Assembly (NCBI RefSeq): GCF_904067545.1
Contig: NZ_LR881183.1
Location: forward strand, 1,182,277 to 1,246,276
DNA from: Thermococcus camini
GTDB lineage: Archaea; Methanobacteriota_B; Thermococci; Thermococcales; Thermococcaceae
Direction of reading: 5' to 3'
DNA: 64,000 bases
Every line of letters starts with the position of its first letter. Within the stretch, counting starts at the first letter, position 1. Shown one piece after another: positions 1-8,087 of the stretch. The notes under the pieces were generated by a model. It was not told where the DNA came from. It saw only the letters and a program-made list of their open reading frames with translations, and made no database searches. The translations under genes were made by a program, and so were the position numbers.

Positions 1-702
1 GAGGACGTTGGTGAGGTAGTCCACCGAGCTTCCAATGGCTATCGGCATTCCCCTGAGTATTAACTCACTCTTTGCCCCTTCAAGGGAGTAGTCCTCGCGA
101 TGGTGGCTCATTTCCCCGGCGCTTATGACCGTGAATGCCTTAACTCTGGTTCCTCCCCCAAGGCTTGCCCTGAGGAGGTAGTGGGATAGAGAGCCGTGCC
201 TTCCAACGGTAAGGACTTCAAGCTCGGCGTTCTTAGCTTTGAGCTCGACCACGAGGGACTTCGTCCCTTCCTCGGCCATGTCGTAGATTATTATCGGGGC
301 CCTGACGTTCTCGGCCTCGATGCTTATGTGGTGGCTGATGAAGGCTTTTGCCGAGAGGTGGGAGACTATGACAAGGGGCTCCACCAGATCCCCGGTAATC
401 CTAAGCCGGTAGGCTTTCCGGAGGGCGTAGAAGTGGAAGCCGAGGATTCTCGACTCTTCGGGCTGGGAGAGGCCTAAAGTCCCCTCGCTCAGCTCAACAC
501 CGGACGGAAGGCTAAACTCGGCATCGCTTCCCGATAAAACGACGTGCCCCTTTATCGGAACGTCCCCTGCTTCCGCCTCTGTCGGCAGTTTGAGCGGCGA
601 GTTCTCCTCGAAGAGCTTCCACTTGGTGTAGCTCTTTATGGTTGGGCTGTCGCCGTACTTCTGGTAGGTTAGCCTTTCGAGTGCTTCCCTCTCAATGAAC
701 AT
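1..702 (-). CDS. sufD: SufD-type Fe-S cluster assembly scaffold protein, partial
   Basis: Reading the minus strand from an ATG at 702 gives an open frame of 234 codons that runs off the window edge, so the C-terminus is missing. The protein begins MFIEREALERLTYQKYG and continues with a beta-helix-like stretch rich in short alternating hydrophobic segments, including the SufB/SufD-type segment AGEMSHHREDYSLEGA. SufB and SufD pair with SufC to build iron-sulfur clusters in the cytoplasm. The start overlaps the sufB stop in a TGATG arrangement, so it is translationally coupled as the third gene of sufC-sufB-sufD. SufD rather than a second SufB is inferred from its position and sequence. Confidence 0.9.
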   Translation of the reverse strand, partial: MFIEREALERLTYQKYGDSPTIKSYTKWKLFEENSPLKLPTEAEAGDVPIKGHVVLSGSDAEFSLPSGVELSEGTLGLSQPEESRILGFHFYALRKAYRLRITGDLVEPLVIVSHLSAKAFISHHISIEAENVRAPIIIYDMAEEGTKSLVVELKAKNAELEVLTVGRHGSLSHYLLRASLGGGTRVKAFTVISAGEMSHHREDYSLEGAKSELILRGMPIAIGSSVDYLTNVL

Positions 703-2129
703 CAGCCAACACCCCCGACCTCGCTGAACTCAAGCTCTATGACCTTCTTGAGAACCTCGACGTACTCGAAGGGCAGCCCCTCCAGTATCTCGCTGATGAA
801 GCCAAGGACTATGAGGCTCTTGGCCTCTTCCTCACTTATACCGCGCGAGTTCATGTAGAAGAGCTTGTCCTCGCCGAGCTTCCCGGTCGTTGCCTCGTGG
901 ATTATGCTCGCTGTAGGCTCGTCGCTCTGGTTGTGCGGATAGGTGTAGGCTCTGCTCTCCTCGTCGAGGATTAGCGAGTCACACGAGACCGTCGCGGTGG
1001 AGTTCTTCGCGCCCTTGAGAATCCTCACCAGCCCGCGATATATGTTTATGCCGCCGTTGGCGCTTATGCTCTTGGAAACTATCTTTGAGCTTGTATTCGG
1101 AGCCAGGTGCCATGTTTTTGCCCCCGTGTCCTTCATGAAGGGCCCGTTGCTCAGCGAGACGACGTACTGAGCCGTCCTTGCTCCCTCGCCCTTAAGGACG
1201 CTCGATGGATATGTGTAGGTTATGTGGCTTCCGATGCTTCCCTCTATCCACTCGACGTAGGCGTTTTCCTCTATGATTGCCCTCTTGTTGTTGAAGTTGA
1301 TGACGTTCCTGCTCCAGTTCTGTATTGTGGTGAACTTGACGGTGGCATTTCTGTGGGCATATATCTCGACCATACCGTCGTGGAATGAGAAGCCCTTGTA
1401 CATCGGCGCTGAACAGCCCTCAATGAAGTGGACGTAGCTTCCCTCGTCCGCTATGAGGAGTGTGTGCTCGAACTGTCCCTCTAACGCAGAGCCTATGACA
1501 AAGAAGGCCTCTATCGGGAAGGGCACCCTGACTCCCTTTGGGATGTAGACAAACGCCCCACCGCTCCAGAGGGCGTGGTGTAGGGCGGAAAACTTGTGCT
1601 CTCCAGGGGGGAAGACCTTGCCGAAGTACCTCTTCACAAGGTCAGGATACTTCTGAACGGCTTCTTCCATGGGCACCATAATGATGCCCTTCTTCTCGAA
1701 CTCCTCCTTGAGCTGGGAGTAAACGCTCTCGCTGTCGAAAACAGCGGTGAGGCCCGATAGAAACCTCTTTTCTATCTCCGGAATGTTTAACCTCTCAAAG
1801 GTCTTCCTGATGTTCTCAGGTAAATCGTCCCAGTCCCTAACTTCACTCCCCACTTCGGGCTTTGAGTATAGGGAGAAGCTCTCAAGGTCAAGCTCCTCTA
1901 TCCCTACCACCCATTTGGGCATCGGGAGCTTCTGGAACAGCTCAAGGGCCTTCAGGCGGTGCCTGAGCATCCAGTCCGGTTCATTTTTTATGCGGGATAT
2001 CTCCCTGATGACGTCCTCGGTGATTTCACCGCGGAGCTCTATCTCCTTGGGGTAGGGAACAGCCGTCCCTAGTATCTCCTCAAGCGAGCCGGCCTTGAGT
2101 ATCTCCTCAAGCCTTGACTGCTGTCCCAT
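702..2129 (-). CDS. sufB: Fe-S cluster assembly scaffold SufB
   Basis: This 475-residue protein has the usual SufB length. The C-terminal third carries the conserved family segment around LFYMNSRGISEEEAKSLI, and the middle holds the beta-helix core (GCSAPMYKGFSFHDGMVEIYAH region). SufB is the scaffold on which the SufBC2D complex assembles Fe-S clusters. The ATG at 2129 follows a strong GGTGGAGG site and overlaps the end of sufC by 23 bp, so the operon is tightly coupled. SUF is the expected Fe-S assembly route in an anaerobe with many ferredoxins and Fe-S enzymes. No truncation or odd composition is visible. Confidence 0.95.
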   Translation of the reverse strand: MGQQSRLEEILKAGSLEEILGTAVPYPKEIELRGEITEDVIREISRIKNEPDWMLRHRLKALELFQKLPMPKWVVGIEELDLESFSLYSKPEVGSEVRDWDDLPENIRKTFERLNIPEIEKRFLSGLTAVFDSESVYSQLKEEFEKKGIIMVPMEEAVQKYPDLVKRYFGKVFPPGEHKFSALHHALWSGGAFVYIPKGVRVPFPIEAFFVIGSALEGQFEHTLLIADEGSYVHFIEGCSAPMYKGFSFHDGMVEIYAHRNATVKFTTIQNWSRNVINFNNKRAIIEENAYVEWIEGSIGSHITYTYPSSVLKGEGARTAQYVVSLSNGPFMKDTGAKTWHLAPNTSSKIVSKSISANGGINIYRGLVRILKGAKNSTATVSCDSLILDEESRAYTYPHNQSDEPTASIIHEATTGKLGEDKLFYMNSRGISEEEAKSLIVLGFISEILEGLPFEYVEVLKKVIELEFSEVGGVG

Positions 2130-2850
2130 TGTCCTCCACCGCCGCGAAGCCCTTCTCCTCTATGAGCTTTACAAGCTCCACTCCTCCAGAAACCACCAGC
2201 TTTCCGTCCTTCAGCACGTGCACCCTCTGGGGGTTCAGGTACTCCAGAATCCTTCCGTAGTGGGTGATTAGGAGTATCGCCGTCCCCTCGCTGTGCAGCT
2301 TGGCTATAATCCCCGCGATGACCTTGAGGGAATCCACATCAACTCCGCTGTCCGGCTCGTCGAGGATCAGGAGCCTTGGCCTTACGAGATAAGCCTGAAG
2401 CATCTCAAGCTTCTTCCTTTCACCGCCTGAAAAGCCTACGTTGAGCTCTCTGGAGAGAATCGAACTATCAAAGCCGAGCTCCTCAACGGCCTTGAATATC
2501 ATGTCGTAGGCCTCGACCTCGTCTATACCTCTGAGGTTCTTCAGAGTCCTCTGGAGGAAGTTGATGACCTTTACCCCTTCCACCTCAACCGGGTGCTGGA
2601 AGCTGAGGAAGATGCCCTTCCTGGCCCTCTCCTCGGGCTTTGCTCCGGTTATATCAACCCCATCGAACAGTATCTTTCCGTCTGTGACACTGTACTTTGG
2701 ATGTCCCGCTATCGTCAAAGCCAACGTGGACTTTCCGCTGCCGTTCGGCCCCATGACGACGTGGAGCTCGCCCGATGTGAGTTCAAAGTCCACCCCCTTC
2801 AGGATTTCCCTATCGGCAACCTTAACATGGAGATTTTCCACTTTCAGCAT
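2107..2850 (-). CDS. sufC: SufC, ABC-type ATPase of Fe-S assembly
   Basis: An ABC ATPase of about 247 residues from the chosen ATG at 2850, which sits after AGGTGATG. An upstream in-frame ATG at 2856 and GTG at 2859 lie inside that ribosome binding site and are less likely. Walker A GPNGSGKS is at about residues 34-41, the signature FSGGERKK at about 150, and Walker B LLILDEPDSG follows. There is no membrane partner, as is typical of SufC, which is a soluble ATPase that remodels SufB-SufD. It is the first gene of sufC-sufB-sufD and has its own promoter with an inverted repeat near the likely transcript start. Confidence 0.95.
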   Translation of the reverse strand: MLKVENLHVKVADREILKGVDFELTSGELHVVMGPNGSGKSTLALTIAGHPKYSVTDGKILFDGVDITGAKPEERARKGIFLSFQHPVEVEGVKVINFLQRTLKNLRGIDEVEAYDMIFKAVEELGFDSSILSRELNVGFSGGERKKLEMLQAYLVRPRLLILDEPDSGVDVDSLKVIAGIIAKLHSEGTAILLITHYGRILEYLNPQRVHVLKDGKLVVSGGVELVKLIEEKGFAAVEDNGTAVKA

Positions 2851-2869
2851 GAGCATCACCTTTCTTCTT

Positions 2870-2904
2870 TACCCGTATTTGGGTAGAAAAGCCCACTTTT
2901 AAAA
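2870..2904 (-). promoter_or_regulatory. suf operon promoter with inverted repeat over the likely transcription start
   Basis: On the minus strand a BRE/TATA-like GAAAGGTTTTAAAA lies at about 2897-2910. About 12 bp downstream an inverted repeat TACCC-N6-GGGTA spans 2870-2885, where archaeal transcription would start (about 25 bp from the TATA box). It ends 20 bp before the sufC ATG. The position fits a repressor operator for Fe-S or redox control; the regulator is unknown. Confidence 0.5.
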
Positions 2905-2937
2905 CCTTTCTCCACAAATTTGAGTAAAGGATTCGAG

Positions 2938-4038
2938 CTACCCCAATTCAGATACCCCTTCCCGCTCCAGCACCTCAAGCACGCGCTGAAACTCCTCAAG
3001 CTTTCCGCCCGTAACGACCCTCTCCGGCCGGAAGGGGCAGTCGCAGTAGGGGTACTCAAGGAAAGCCTGGTATGTCCCGATCCTCCTGGCTATCACCACT
3101 ATCTCCTCCTTGTCCATGCCGAGGAGGGGCCTGTGAACCGGGAAGCGGACGCTCATCGTCTCAAAATACAGGTTCGAGAGGGTTTGACTGGCAACCTGTC
3201 CGAGGCTGTCGCCGGTCACTATGCCGAGGGCGCCCCTTTCCCTCGCTATCTCAGCGGCGCGCCTCAGCATTGCCACCTTGCAGACGACGCACGTCCACTC
3301 CCCCTTTCTCGCCCTGATGAGAGCCCTGACGTAGGGCTTCAGTATCTCGAAGTGGTTCTCGACTATGAGCTCTATCGGCTCGGGGGAGTAGTCTTCCAGT
3401 ATGTCGACGACCTTCTCGACGATGTTCCTCGCGTTCAGCCCCTGGTCAAAGTGCACCGCGATGACCTCTGCGCCCCTCTTGAGCATGAGGAAAGCGGCAA
3501 CGGGTGAGTCAATGCCGCCGCTGAGCAGGACGACGACCTTTCCCTGCGTGCCAACCGGCAGGCCGCCAACGCCCCTGAGCTTTTCGAGGAACACGTATGC
3601 CTTCCCGGCTATTATCTCTATCCCAACGACCAGCTCGGGGTTTTTGAGGTCGACCTTCCAGCCGAAGTTCTCAACGATAAATGCCCCGATCTCGCGGTTT
3701 ATCTCCACGGAGGTCTTTAGGAAGGTCTTGTCGAGCCTCTGGGTTTCGACCTTGAAGCTTTTTGGACTCAGTCCCTTTAGAGCCCCCCTCAGGTAGGCGG
3801 GAACCTCTTCGTACTCCATCTCCTTCGCAGGGGACACAGAGACGACGCCGGGGACTTTGGCGATTATTTGGGCTGTTTCGTCGGGGGCATCGACCAGTAT
3901 ACGCCCCCTGATTATCCTCGCCTTCCCGTCTACCCCCCTCCTCCTCAGAGCGGCGAGTATGTTGTCCCTCAGCTTCCTCTCGAACTCCCTCCTCTTGCCG
4001 CCCTTGATGCCGACCTCGCCGTAGCGCACGATTATCAC
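2938..4038 (-). CDS. thiI: tRNA 4-thiouridine synthase ThiI
   Basis: The protein has an N-terminal ferredoxin-like/THUMP RNA-binding part (residues 1 to about 150) and a PP-loop ATP pyrophosphatase motif SGGIDS at about 173-178, giving the ThiI architecture without a rhodanese domain. It adenylates U8 in tRNA for sulfur insertion and may also serve thiamine thiazole synthesis. Cysteines are in CVVC and near the C-terminus in CDCPF. The GTG at 4038 is preferred because it follows GGTGGTTGA and begins VIIVRYGEVGIKG; the frame is open further upstream to 4095 but that part overlaps the preceding gene. It starts one base after the stop of the E1-like gene, suggesting one sulfur-transfer operon. 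Confidence 0.92.
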   Translation of the reverse strand: MIIVRYGEVGIKGGKRREFERKLRDNILAALRRRGVDGKARIIRGRILVDAPDETAQIIAKVPGVVSVSPAKEMEYEEVPAYLRGALKGLSPKSFKVETQRLDKTFLKTSVEINREIGAFIVENFGWKVDLKNPELVVGIEIIAGKAYVFLEKLRGVGGLPVGTQGKVVVLLSGGIDSPVAAFLMLKRGAEVIAVHFDQGLNARNIVEKVVDILEDYSPEPIELIVENHFEILKPYVRALIRARKGEWTCVVCKVAMLRRAAEIARERGALGIVTGDSLGQVASQTLSNLYFETMSVRFPVHRPLLGMDKEEIVVIARRIGTYQAFLEYPYCDCPFRPERVVTGGKLEEFQRVLEVLEREGVSELG

Positions 4039-4039
4039 T

Positions 4040-5008
4040 TCAACCACCCAGGTAGCGGGCGAAGAAGTTCTTGGCTTCTTTCTCGTCTTCGGCACCGCGG
4101 ATTACCATCCTGCCCGTCTTGAACACCAGTATCTCGGCGTAGTCGTCCTCGAACTGAATGAACTGGCTCGTCTTCAGGTACTCGATTCCGAGCTTTTCAA
4201 GCCTCTCCGCGAACTCGTCGAGGTTTATGCTCATGGGCATGGGGGGCGTCACCTGTATAGAGCCGTCGCACATGCGCTCTATCTTTATCCTCTTCTCTAG
4301 GAAAGTGAGCTCCCTCCTCACACAGGCGGGGCAGTCCTCCCTCCTCGGTATCCTGACCTTCTCGAAGTCCATGCTCTTGAGGTCGAAGAAGAACAGCTCG
4401 CTTTCAACCTCTTCGCCGAGCAGAATCTTTGCCGCCAGGGCAACGGCCAGTGATGCCGCGAAGCTCGGGACGTAGCTCATTATTCCGGCTATCGCGCAGG
4501 TCGGAAGGGGCCTCTCAGGGAGCCTTGGCATCAGGCACCGGAAGCAGGCGGTCTTTCCTGGGATTATCGGCATTATGTTGCCGTATGTTGAGAGGACACC
4601 GACGTAAATCCACGGCTTTTCGGTCTTTATTGCATAGTCGTTTATCACCTGCCTCGTGTAGATGTTGTCCGTCCCGTCGATTATCAGGTCGGCCTCGTCG
4701 AGGAGACCTACCGTCCCAGGGTTCAGGTCCTCGAAGTGGCCGGTTACTCCAAAGCGCTCCTTGAGGACTTCCACCTTCGGCTTCCCGACGTCCTCCTTGG
4801 TGTATATCGTCCTCGGAAGGTCGCTCTCGTCCACAAAGTCCCTGTCGATGACTACAATCCTTCCAACGCCGAGCTTGTGGAGGAAGTAAACCTCCCAGCT
4901 CCCCAGTGCGCCTGCCCCAACCACCGCTACCGTGCTCTCGCTCAGCTTTCTCTGCCCCTCGATTCCTATGATCGGGAAGTGCCTCGAAAAGTCCATCCTT
5001 AGCTCCAT
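4040..5008 (-). CDS. ThiF/MoeB/HesA-family E1-like adenylyltransferase ending in Gly-Gly
   Basis: A 322-residue protein of the ThiF/MoeB/E1 superfamily. The nucleotide-binding GAGALGS is at about residues 31-37, followed by IDGTDNIYTR, and a CxxC pair set (CFRC and CPAC) that normally binds zinc. These enzymes adenylate the C-terminal glycine of ubiquitin-like sulfur carriers (ThiS, MoaD, SAMP). A 60-residue C-terminal extension ends in LGG, itself like a sulfur-carrier tail. The ATG at 5008 follows GGTGAG and lies just after a TTTTAAA box. It overlaps no gene upstream and is directly followed by thiI, consistent with sulfur relay. Which carrier it activates cannot be told from sequence. Confidence 0.88.
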   Translation of the reverse strand: MELRMDFSRHFPIIGIEGQRKLSESTVAVVGAGALGSWEVYFLHKLGVGRIVVIDRDFVDESDLPRTIYTKEDVGKPKVEVLKERFGVTGHFEDLNPGTVGLLDEADLIIDGTDNIYTRQVINDYAIKTEKPWIYVGVLSTYGNIMPIIPGKTACFRCLMPRLPERPLPTCAIAGIMSYVPSFAASLAVALAAKILLGEEVESELFFFDLKSMDFEKVRIPRREDCPACVRRELTFLEKRIKIERMCDGSIQVTPPMPMSINLDEFAERLEKLGIEYLKTSQFIQFEDDYAEILVFKTGRMVIRGAEDEKEAKNFFARYLGG

Positions 5009-5141
5009 GCTCTCACCATTGGGAAGTTTTAAAGGCTTCAAAAAAGGCTTTTGAAAACCAAAAGTTCTGGACAGTTCTGGGAAATTCCAAAGCTGGGAAA
5101 GTGTATTAAGCGGGTTCCAGGAAATCCTCCTCGGTGGTGGC

Positions 5142-5678
5142 ATGGAGTTCTTCGATGTGATCAGGAGAAGGCGGAGCGTCAGGAGGTTTCAGAACAAGCC
5201 CGTTCCGAGGGAACTTGTCGAGAAGCTCCTCCAAGCGGCCTTTCTGTCGCCGAGCTCGTTCAACAGGAGGCCCTGGCACTTCATCGTGGTTGACGAGAGG
5301 GAAAAGCTCCTGGCACTCTCAAAGGCCAAGCTCGGCGCCTCCGGTCTGGCAACGGCTCCTCTGGCGATAGTTATCACAGCGGACGAAAGCCGGAGCGACG
5401 TCTGGGTGGAGGATTCCAGCATAGCGGCGGAACACATACAGCTGGCGGCGTTCGACCTGGGGCTGAGCTCCTTCTGGGTTCAGATACGGAACAGGATGCA
5501 CGATGAAAGAAGAACCGCCGAGGACTACGTGAGGGAGCTTTTGGGGATCCCGGAAAACTACCGCGTCCTCTGCATAATCGGAATCGGCTATCCAGCTGAG
5601 AACAAGCCTCCCCACGGCGATGAGGTTTTCGAGTGGGACAAGGTGAGCCTCAACCGCTTTGGCAAACCCTGGAAGTGA
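5142..5678 (+). CDS. Nitroreductase-family FMN oxidoreductase
   Basis: The 178-residue protein matches the nitroreductase fold: N-terminal FFDVIRRRRSVRRF (phosphate and FMN contacts), then SPSSFNRRPWHFIVV, and a late segment IIGIGYPAENK. Members are homodimeric FMN enzymes that reduce nitro compounds, quinones or flavins with NAD(P)H; the physiological substrate here is unknown. The ATG follows GGTGGTGGC. It is divergent from the E1-like gene with a 133-bp spacer holding a TATA-like GTGTATTAAG about 35 bp before the start. It opens the run of redox genes to its right. Confidence 0.88.
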   Translation: MEFFDVIRRRRSVRRFQNKPVPRELVEKLLQAAFLSPSSFNRRPWHFIVVDEREKLLALSKAKLGASGLATAPLAIVITADESRSDVWVEDSSIAAEHIQLAAFDLGLSSFWVQIRNRMHDERRTAEDYVRELLGIPENYRVLCIIGIGYPAENKPPHGDEVFEWDKVSLNRFGKPWK

Positions 5679-5771
5679 CTTCATATTGTCAACTGCTTTT
5701 CTGTTTAATTTTCCAAGGCGCAAAAAATAAACGCCATAAAGCGGCCAGAGTATAAACCGTTGGTGGTGTCC

Positions 5772-6011
5772 ATGGGCGAAAATGGATGCAACGTATTTCC
5801 AACCGCGAGGGTGTGCAGGTTCTGCGCAGGGGAGCGTCTCGATGATGTTGTCTCAATACTGAAACGAAAAGGCTACGAGGTAAGCGTCGAGGGCTGCCTC
5901 GGCCTGTGCGCCAAGTACGACTGCGGCAACATAAACGTCATAGCGGGGAAGGTCGAGATCTCCGTGAGGAACATGGAGGAGCTGGAGACTGCGGTGGGAG
6001 GGGGTGTGTAG
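5772..6011 (+). CDS. Small cysteine-rich thioredoxin-like protein (DUF1450-like)
   Basis: A 79-residue protein with cysteines in CRFC, GCLGLC and KYDC, a spacing that resembles small thioredoxin-fold [2Fe-2S] ferredoxins and the DUF1450 (YuzB) family, where GCLGxC is the hallmark. The start is taken as ATG 5772 (MGENGCN); GTG codons at 5763 and 5766 and a TTG at 5760 are alternatives. It is followed at once by the DsrE-like gene, so both are probably one transcript. A role in electron or sulfur transfer is inferred only. Confidence 0.72.
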   Translation: MGENGCNVFPTARVCRFCAGERLDDVVSILKRKGYEVSVEGCLGLCAKYDCGNINVIAGKVEISVRNMEELETAVGGGV

Positions 6012-6341
6012 ATGGTGAAGGTTCTCGTGATAATCACGAGCCCGGACGAAAGGGCCCTCCCGGGGTTCATGTGGGCGGTCAACGCGATAAAAAACGGCTG
6101 GGCTGAGGATATTGAGGTCATACTCTTCGGACCGGCGGAGAGGGCGGTGGCAGAGGGCGACGGGCTCTTCATACAATGGATAAAAAAGCTGGCAGAAATG
6201 GGCAGAACCCCAACGGCGTGCAGGAGAATAGCCGAGGTCGAGGGCTTTGTGGGGCCTCTGGAGAAGTACACGAAGGTTGAGTACGTCGGGAGGATAATAG
6301 CGGAAAGGCTTGAGGAGGGCTACGTCCCGATGACGTTTTGA
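6012..6341 (+). CDS. DsrE-like sulfur-relay family protein
   Basis: A 109-residue protein with an N-terminal beta strand VKVLVIITSPDERA, then an alpha/beta pattern (IEVILFGPAERAVAEGD) typical of DsrE/DsrF/TusD-like proteins. One cysteine (PTACRR) sits where DsrE-type proteins carry a persulfide. It begins directly after the small cysteine protein and lies upstream of a thioredoxin-CcdA fusion. DsrE-like proteins move sulfane sulfur between partners in the cytoplasm; involvement in sulfur reduction is an inference from the neighbourhood. Confidence 0.65.
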   Translation: MVKVLVIITSPDERALPGFMWAVNAIKNGWAEDIEVILFGPAERAVAEGDGLFIQWIKKLAEMGRTPTACRRIAEVEGFVGPLEKYTKVEYVGRIIAERLEEGYVPMTF

Positions 6342-6396
6342 TGAAAAAAGCTTCAAAAAAAAAGGCTTTTTAACCACCCCCTCAATCTCTTTTCAG

Positions 6397-7707
6397 GTGA
6401 AAAGAGTGCGCAGGGCGCTTTTAATGCTGGTAGTCCTATCGCTTCTCATACCGCTGGTCAGCGCGGGAACCGTCAAATACGGTAACCTCTCTTTTCATGA
6501 CGTCACGACCGAAAAGGAACTCCGTGAGCTTGTCTCCTCGAACGGAGGGAGATACTTCTTCGTATTTTACCACTCCGAGAGCTGTCCCGCCTGTCAGTAC
6601 ATGAAAACGAGTGTCTTCCCAACTACCACAGCTGAAAAGGCCCTTAACGGGTTCGTACTTGTCTCGGTGGACGTTTACAAAGGCCGCCCGATAACGACGC
6701 TCCGGTATAAGGTTTACAGCCCGGTGATAGTCATCCAGCCGGACAACGCCGGCTACTACAGACCCAAAACGCCCGGAGAGGAGATAAGCGTCGGCGTCCC
6801 GGGAACGCCAACCATGGTCGTTTTCAAGGCCGTTAACGGGACCATGGTTCTGAAGGGGGTAGCGGTAGGCGCTCTGAACCCCGATGGATTAGCATACTTC
6901 CTGGAGAAAGCTACTGAAGGGGAGGAACCTCAGGCCACCACTCAGCCCAGTGGACAAAAGCCCCAGACGGAGGACCTTTCAGGAAACCCCAGCGAGAAGA
7001 GCAACCTCGGCCTGGCCGTACTCCTGCCGATATTCTCAGCCGGGATCGTCAGCGTCTTCTCGCCCTGTGTTTTGCCGGTCATAGTCGGAGCGCTTTCCCT
7101 GACATTCGCCAGGAGGAAGGTCGAGGCGGTAATAGCGGGGATGGTGGCCTCCTTCGCCCTGCTCGGTGCCCTCGTAGGCAGCCTCGGCGGCTACGCCTCC
7201 CAGATACAGGGGGCGCTCTACCTCATCGGTGGGATCGGCTTTATCATCATAGGCGCGAGCTTTGTTAGTGAGAGAATCAGCGCAGGGGTGGAGAGGTTCC
7301 TCAGCTTCTCCCCCACCGACAGGGTGGCTGGGAAGAAGGGCATAGCCTACGACTTCGCCCTCGGTTCGGCGTTAGGAACCACTTGGCTCGGGTGCATAGC
7401 GCCTTACGTCGGCTTCGCGGTGATAACTGCCGCCCTGAGCGGGGACACGCTGAGCGGGGTCATCGTCATGGGCACCTACGGCCTCGGAATGGGTCTCACA
7501 GTTTACCTGCTGACGGCATCGAAGGATCTCGGCGAGTGGGTGAACAAAAAGTTCCTGTCCGGAAGGCTCTCCCTGAGCGGAAGGAGCAGGGCAAGGTGGG
7601 AGCAAGCTCTTGGGGTGATCCTGATACTTCTCGGCCTGCTGATGCTGACCGAGCTCACGCCTCTCAAGCTCTGGAGCTCCCTATTCGAATCGCTCTCACA
7701 GCTTTGA
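6397..7707 (+). CDS. Exported thioredoxin domain fused to CcdA/DsbD-type membrane domain
   Basis: The 436-residue protein starts with a signal peptide (LLMLVVLSLLIPLVSAG). A thioredoxin-like domain with CPAC at residues 63-66 follows, then a low-complexity linker (about 170-200) and about six transmembrane helices resembling CcdA/DsbD. FSPCVLPVI and WLGCIAPYVG supply the paired membrane cysteines. CcdA-type proteins carry reducing equivalents from cytoplasmic thioredoxin across the membrane, and here the receiving domain is fused. The start is GTG 6397, about 30 bp after a CTTTTTAA box; an ATG at 6424 is the alternative. Sulfur or thiol metabolism outside the cell is the likely context. Confidence 0.85.
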   Translation: MKRVRRALLMLVVLSLLIPLVSAGTVKYGNLSFHDVTTEKELRELVSSNGGRYFFVFYHSESCPACQYMKTSVFPTTTAEKALNGFVLVSVDVYKGRPITTLRYKVYSPVIVIQPDNAGYYRPKTPGEEISVGVPGTPTMVVFKAVNGTMVLKGVAVGALNPDGLAYFLEKATEGEEPQATTQPSGQKPQTEDLSGNPSEKSNLGLAVLLPIFSAGIVSVFSPCVLPVIVGALSLTFARRKVEAVIAGMVASFALLGALVGSLGGYASQIQGALYLIGGIGFIIIGASFVSERISAGVERFLSFSPTDRVAGKKGIAYDFALGSALGTTWLGCIAPYVGFAVITAALSGDTLSGVIVMGTYGLGMGLTVYLLTASKDLGEWVNKKFLSGRLSLSGRSRARWEQALGVILILLGLLMLTELTPLKLWSSLFESLSQL

Positions 7708-7720
7708 GGGAGGTGGTCTG

Positions 7721-8074
7721 ATGTACAGGTACAGGAGGAAACTCAGCCTGGGCCTCAAGGAGGCCGAGGAGAAGTTTAAGGCAAAGCTGGAGGAGAAGGG
7801 CTACAAGGTTGTGCTTGAGTTTACTCCGAGCGACGTCGTCAGGGCCAAGGTCGGTGTCGATATGGAGCCCTACAGGATTCTCTGGGTCTGCAACCCCAAG
7901 ATATTCTACGAGATGACCAAAAAGGACTACGAGATAGGCTCCTTTGCACCGTGCCCTGTGCTCTTCTACCGGAAGGACGGCGAGACCTACGTTGCCATAA
8001 ACACCGCCGACGACGTGCTGGAGATTATCAAGGAGCCCCTTGAGGTCGTTAGGGGAGTCATAGAGGAGCTCTGA
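7721..8074 (+). CDS. DUF302-family protein
   Basis: A 117-residue protein resembling DUF302: an amphipathic N-terminal helix (LGLKEAEEKFKAKLEEKGY), then strands ending in YRILWVCNPKIFYEMTKKD and the typical APCPVLFYRKDGETYVAI segment. The family is widespread, small and cytoplasmic with no settled biochemical role; a cysteine in APCP is common. It starts 14 bp after the thioredoxin-CcdA gene behind GGAGGTGGT, so it is probably co-transcribed. It is convergent with msrAB across a short T-rich spacer. Confidence 0.8.
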   Translation: MYRYRRKLSLGLKEAEEKFKAKLEEKGYKVVLEFTPSDVVRAKVGVDMEPYRILWVCNPKIFYEMTKKDYEIGSFAPCPVLFYRKDGETYVAINTADDVLEIIKEPLEVVRGVIEEL

Positions 8075-8087
8075 CTCTTTTTTATTT
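8075..8087 (+). terminator. T-rich terminator between DUF302 gene and msrAB
   Basis: CTCTTTTTTATTT directly follows the stop of the DUF302 gene and runs into the convergent end of msrAB. Archaeal intrinsic termination uses such T-runs. Confidence 0.45.

Noticed and set aside
3401-3796. Long plus-strand open frames within thiI and many similar frames opposite other genes.
   Set aside because: High GC content at third positions gives long frames on the opposite strand. They lack start signals and have no recognisable domains.
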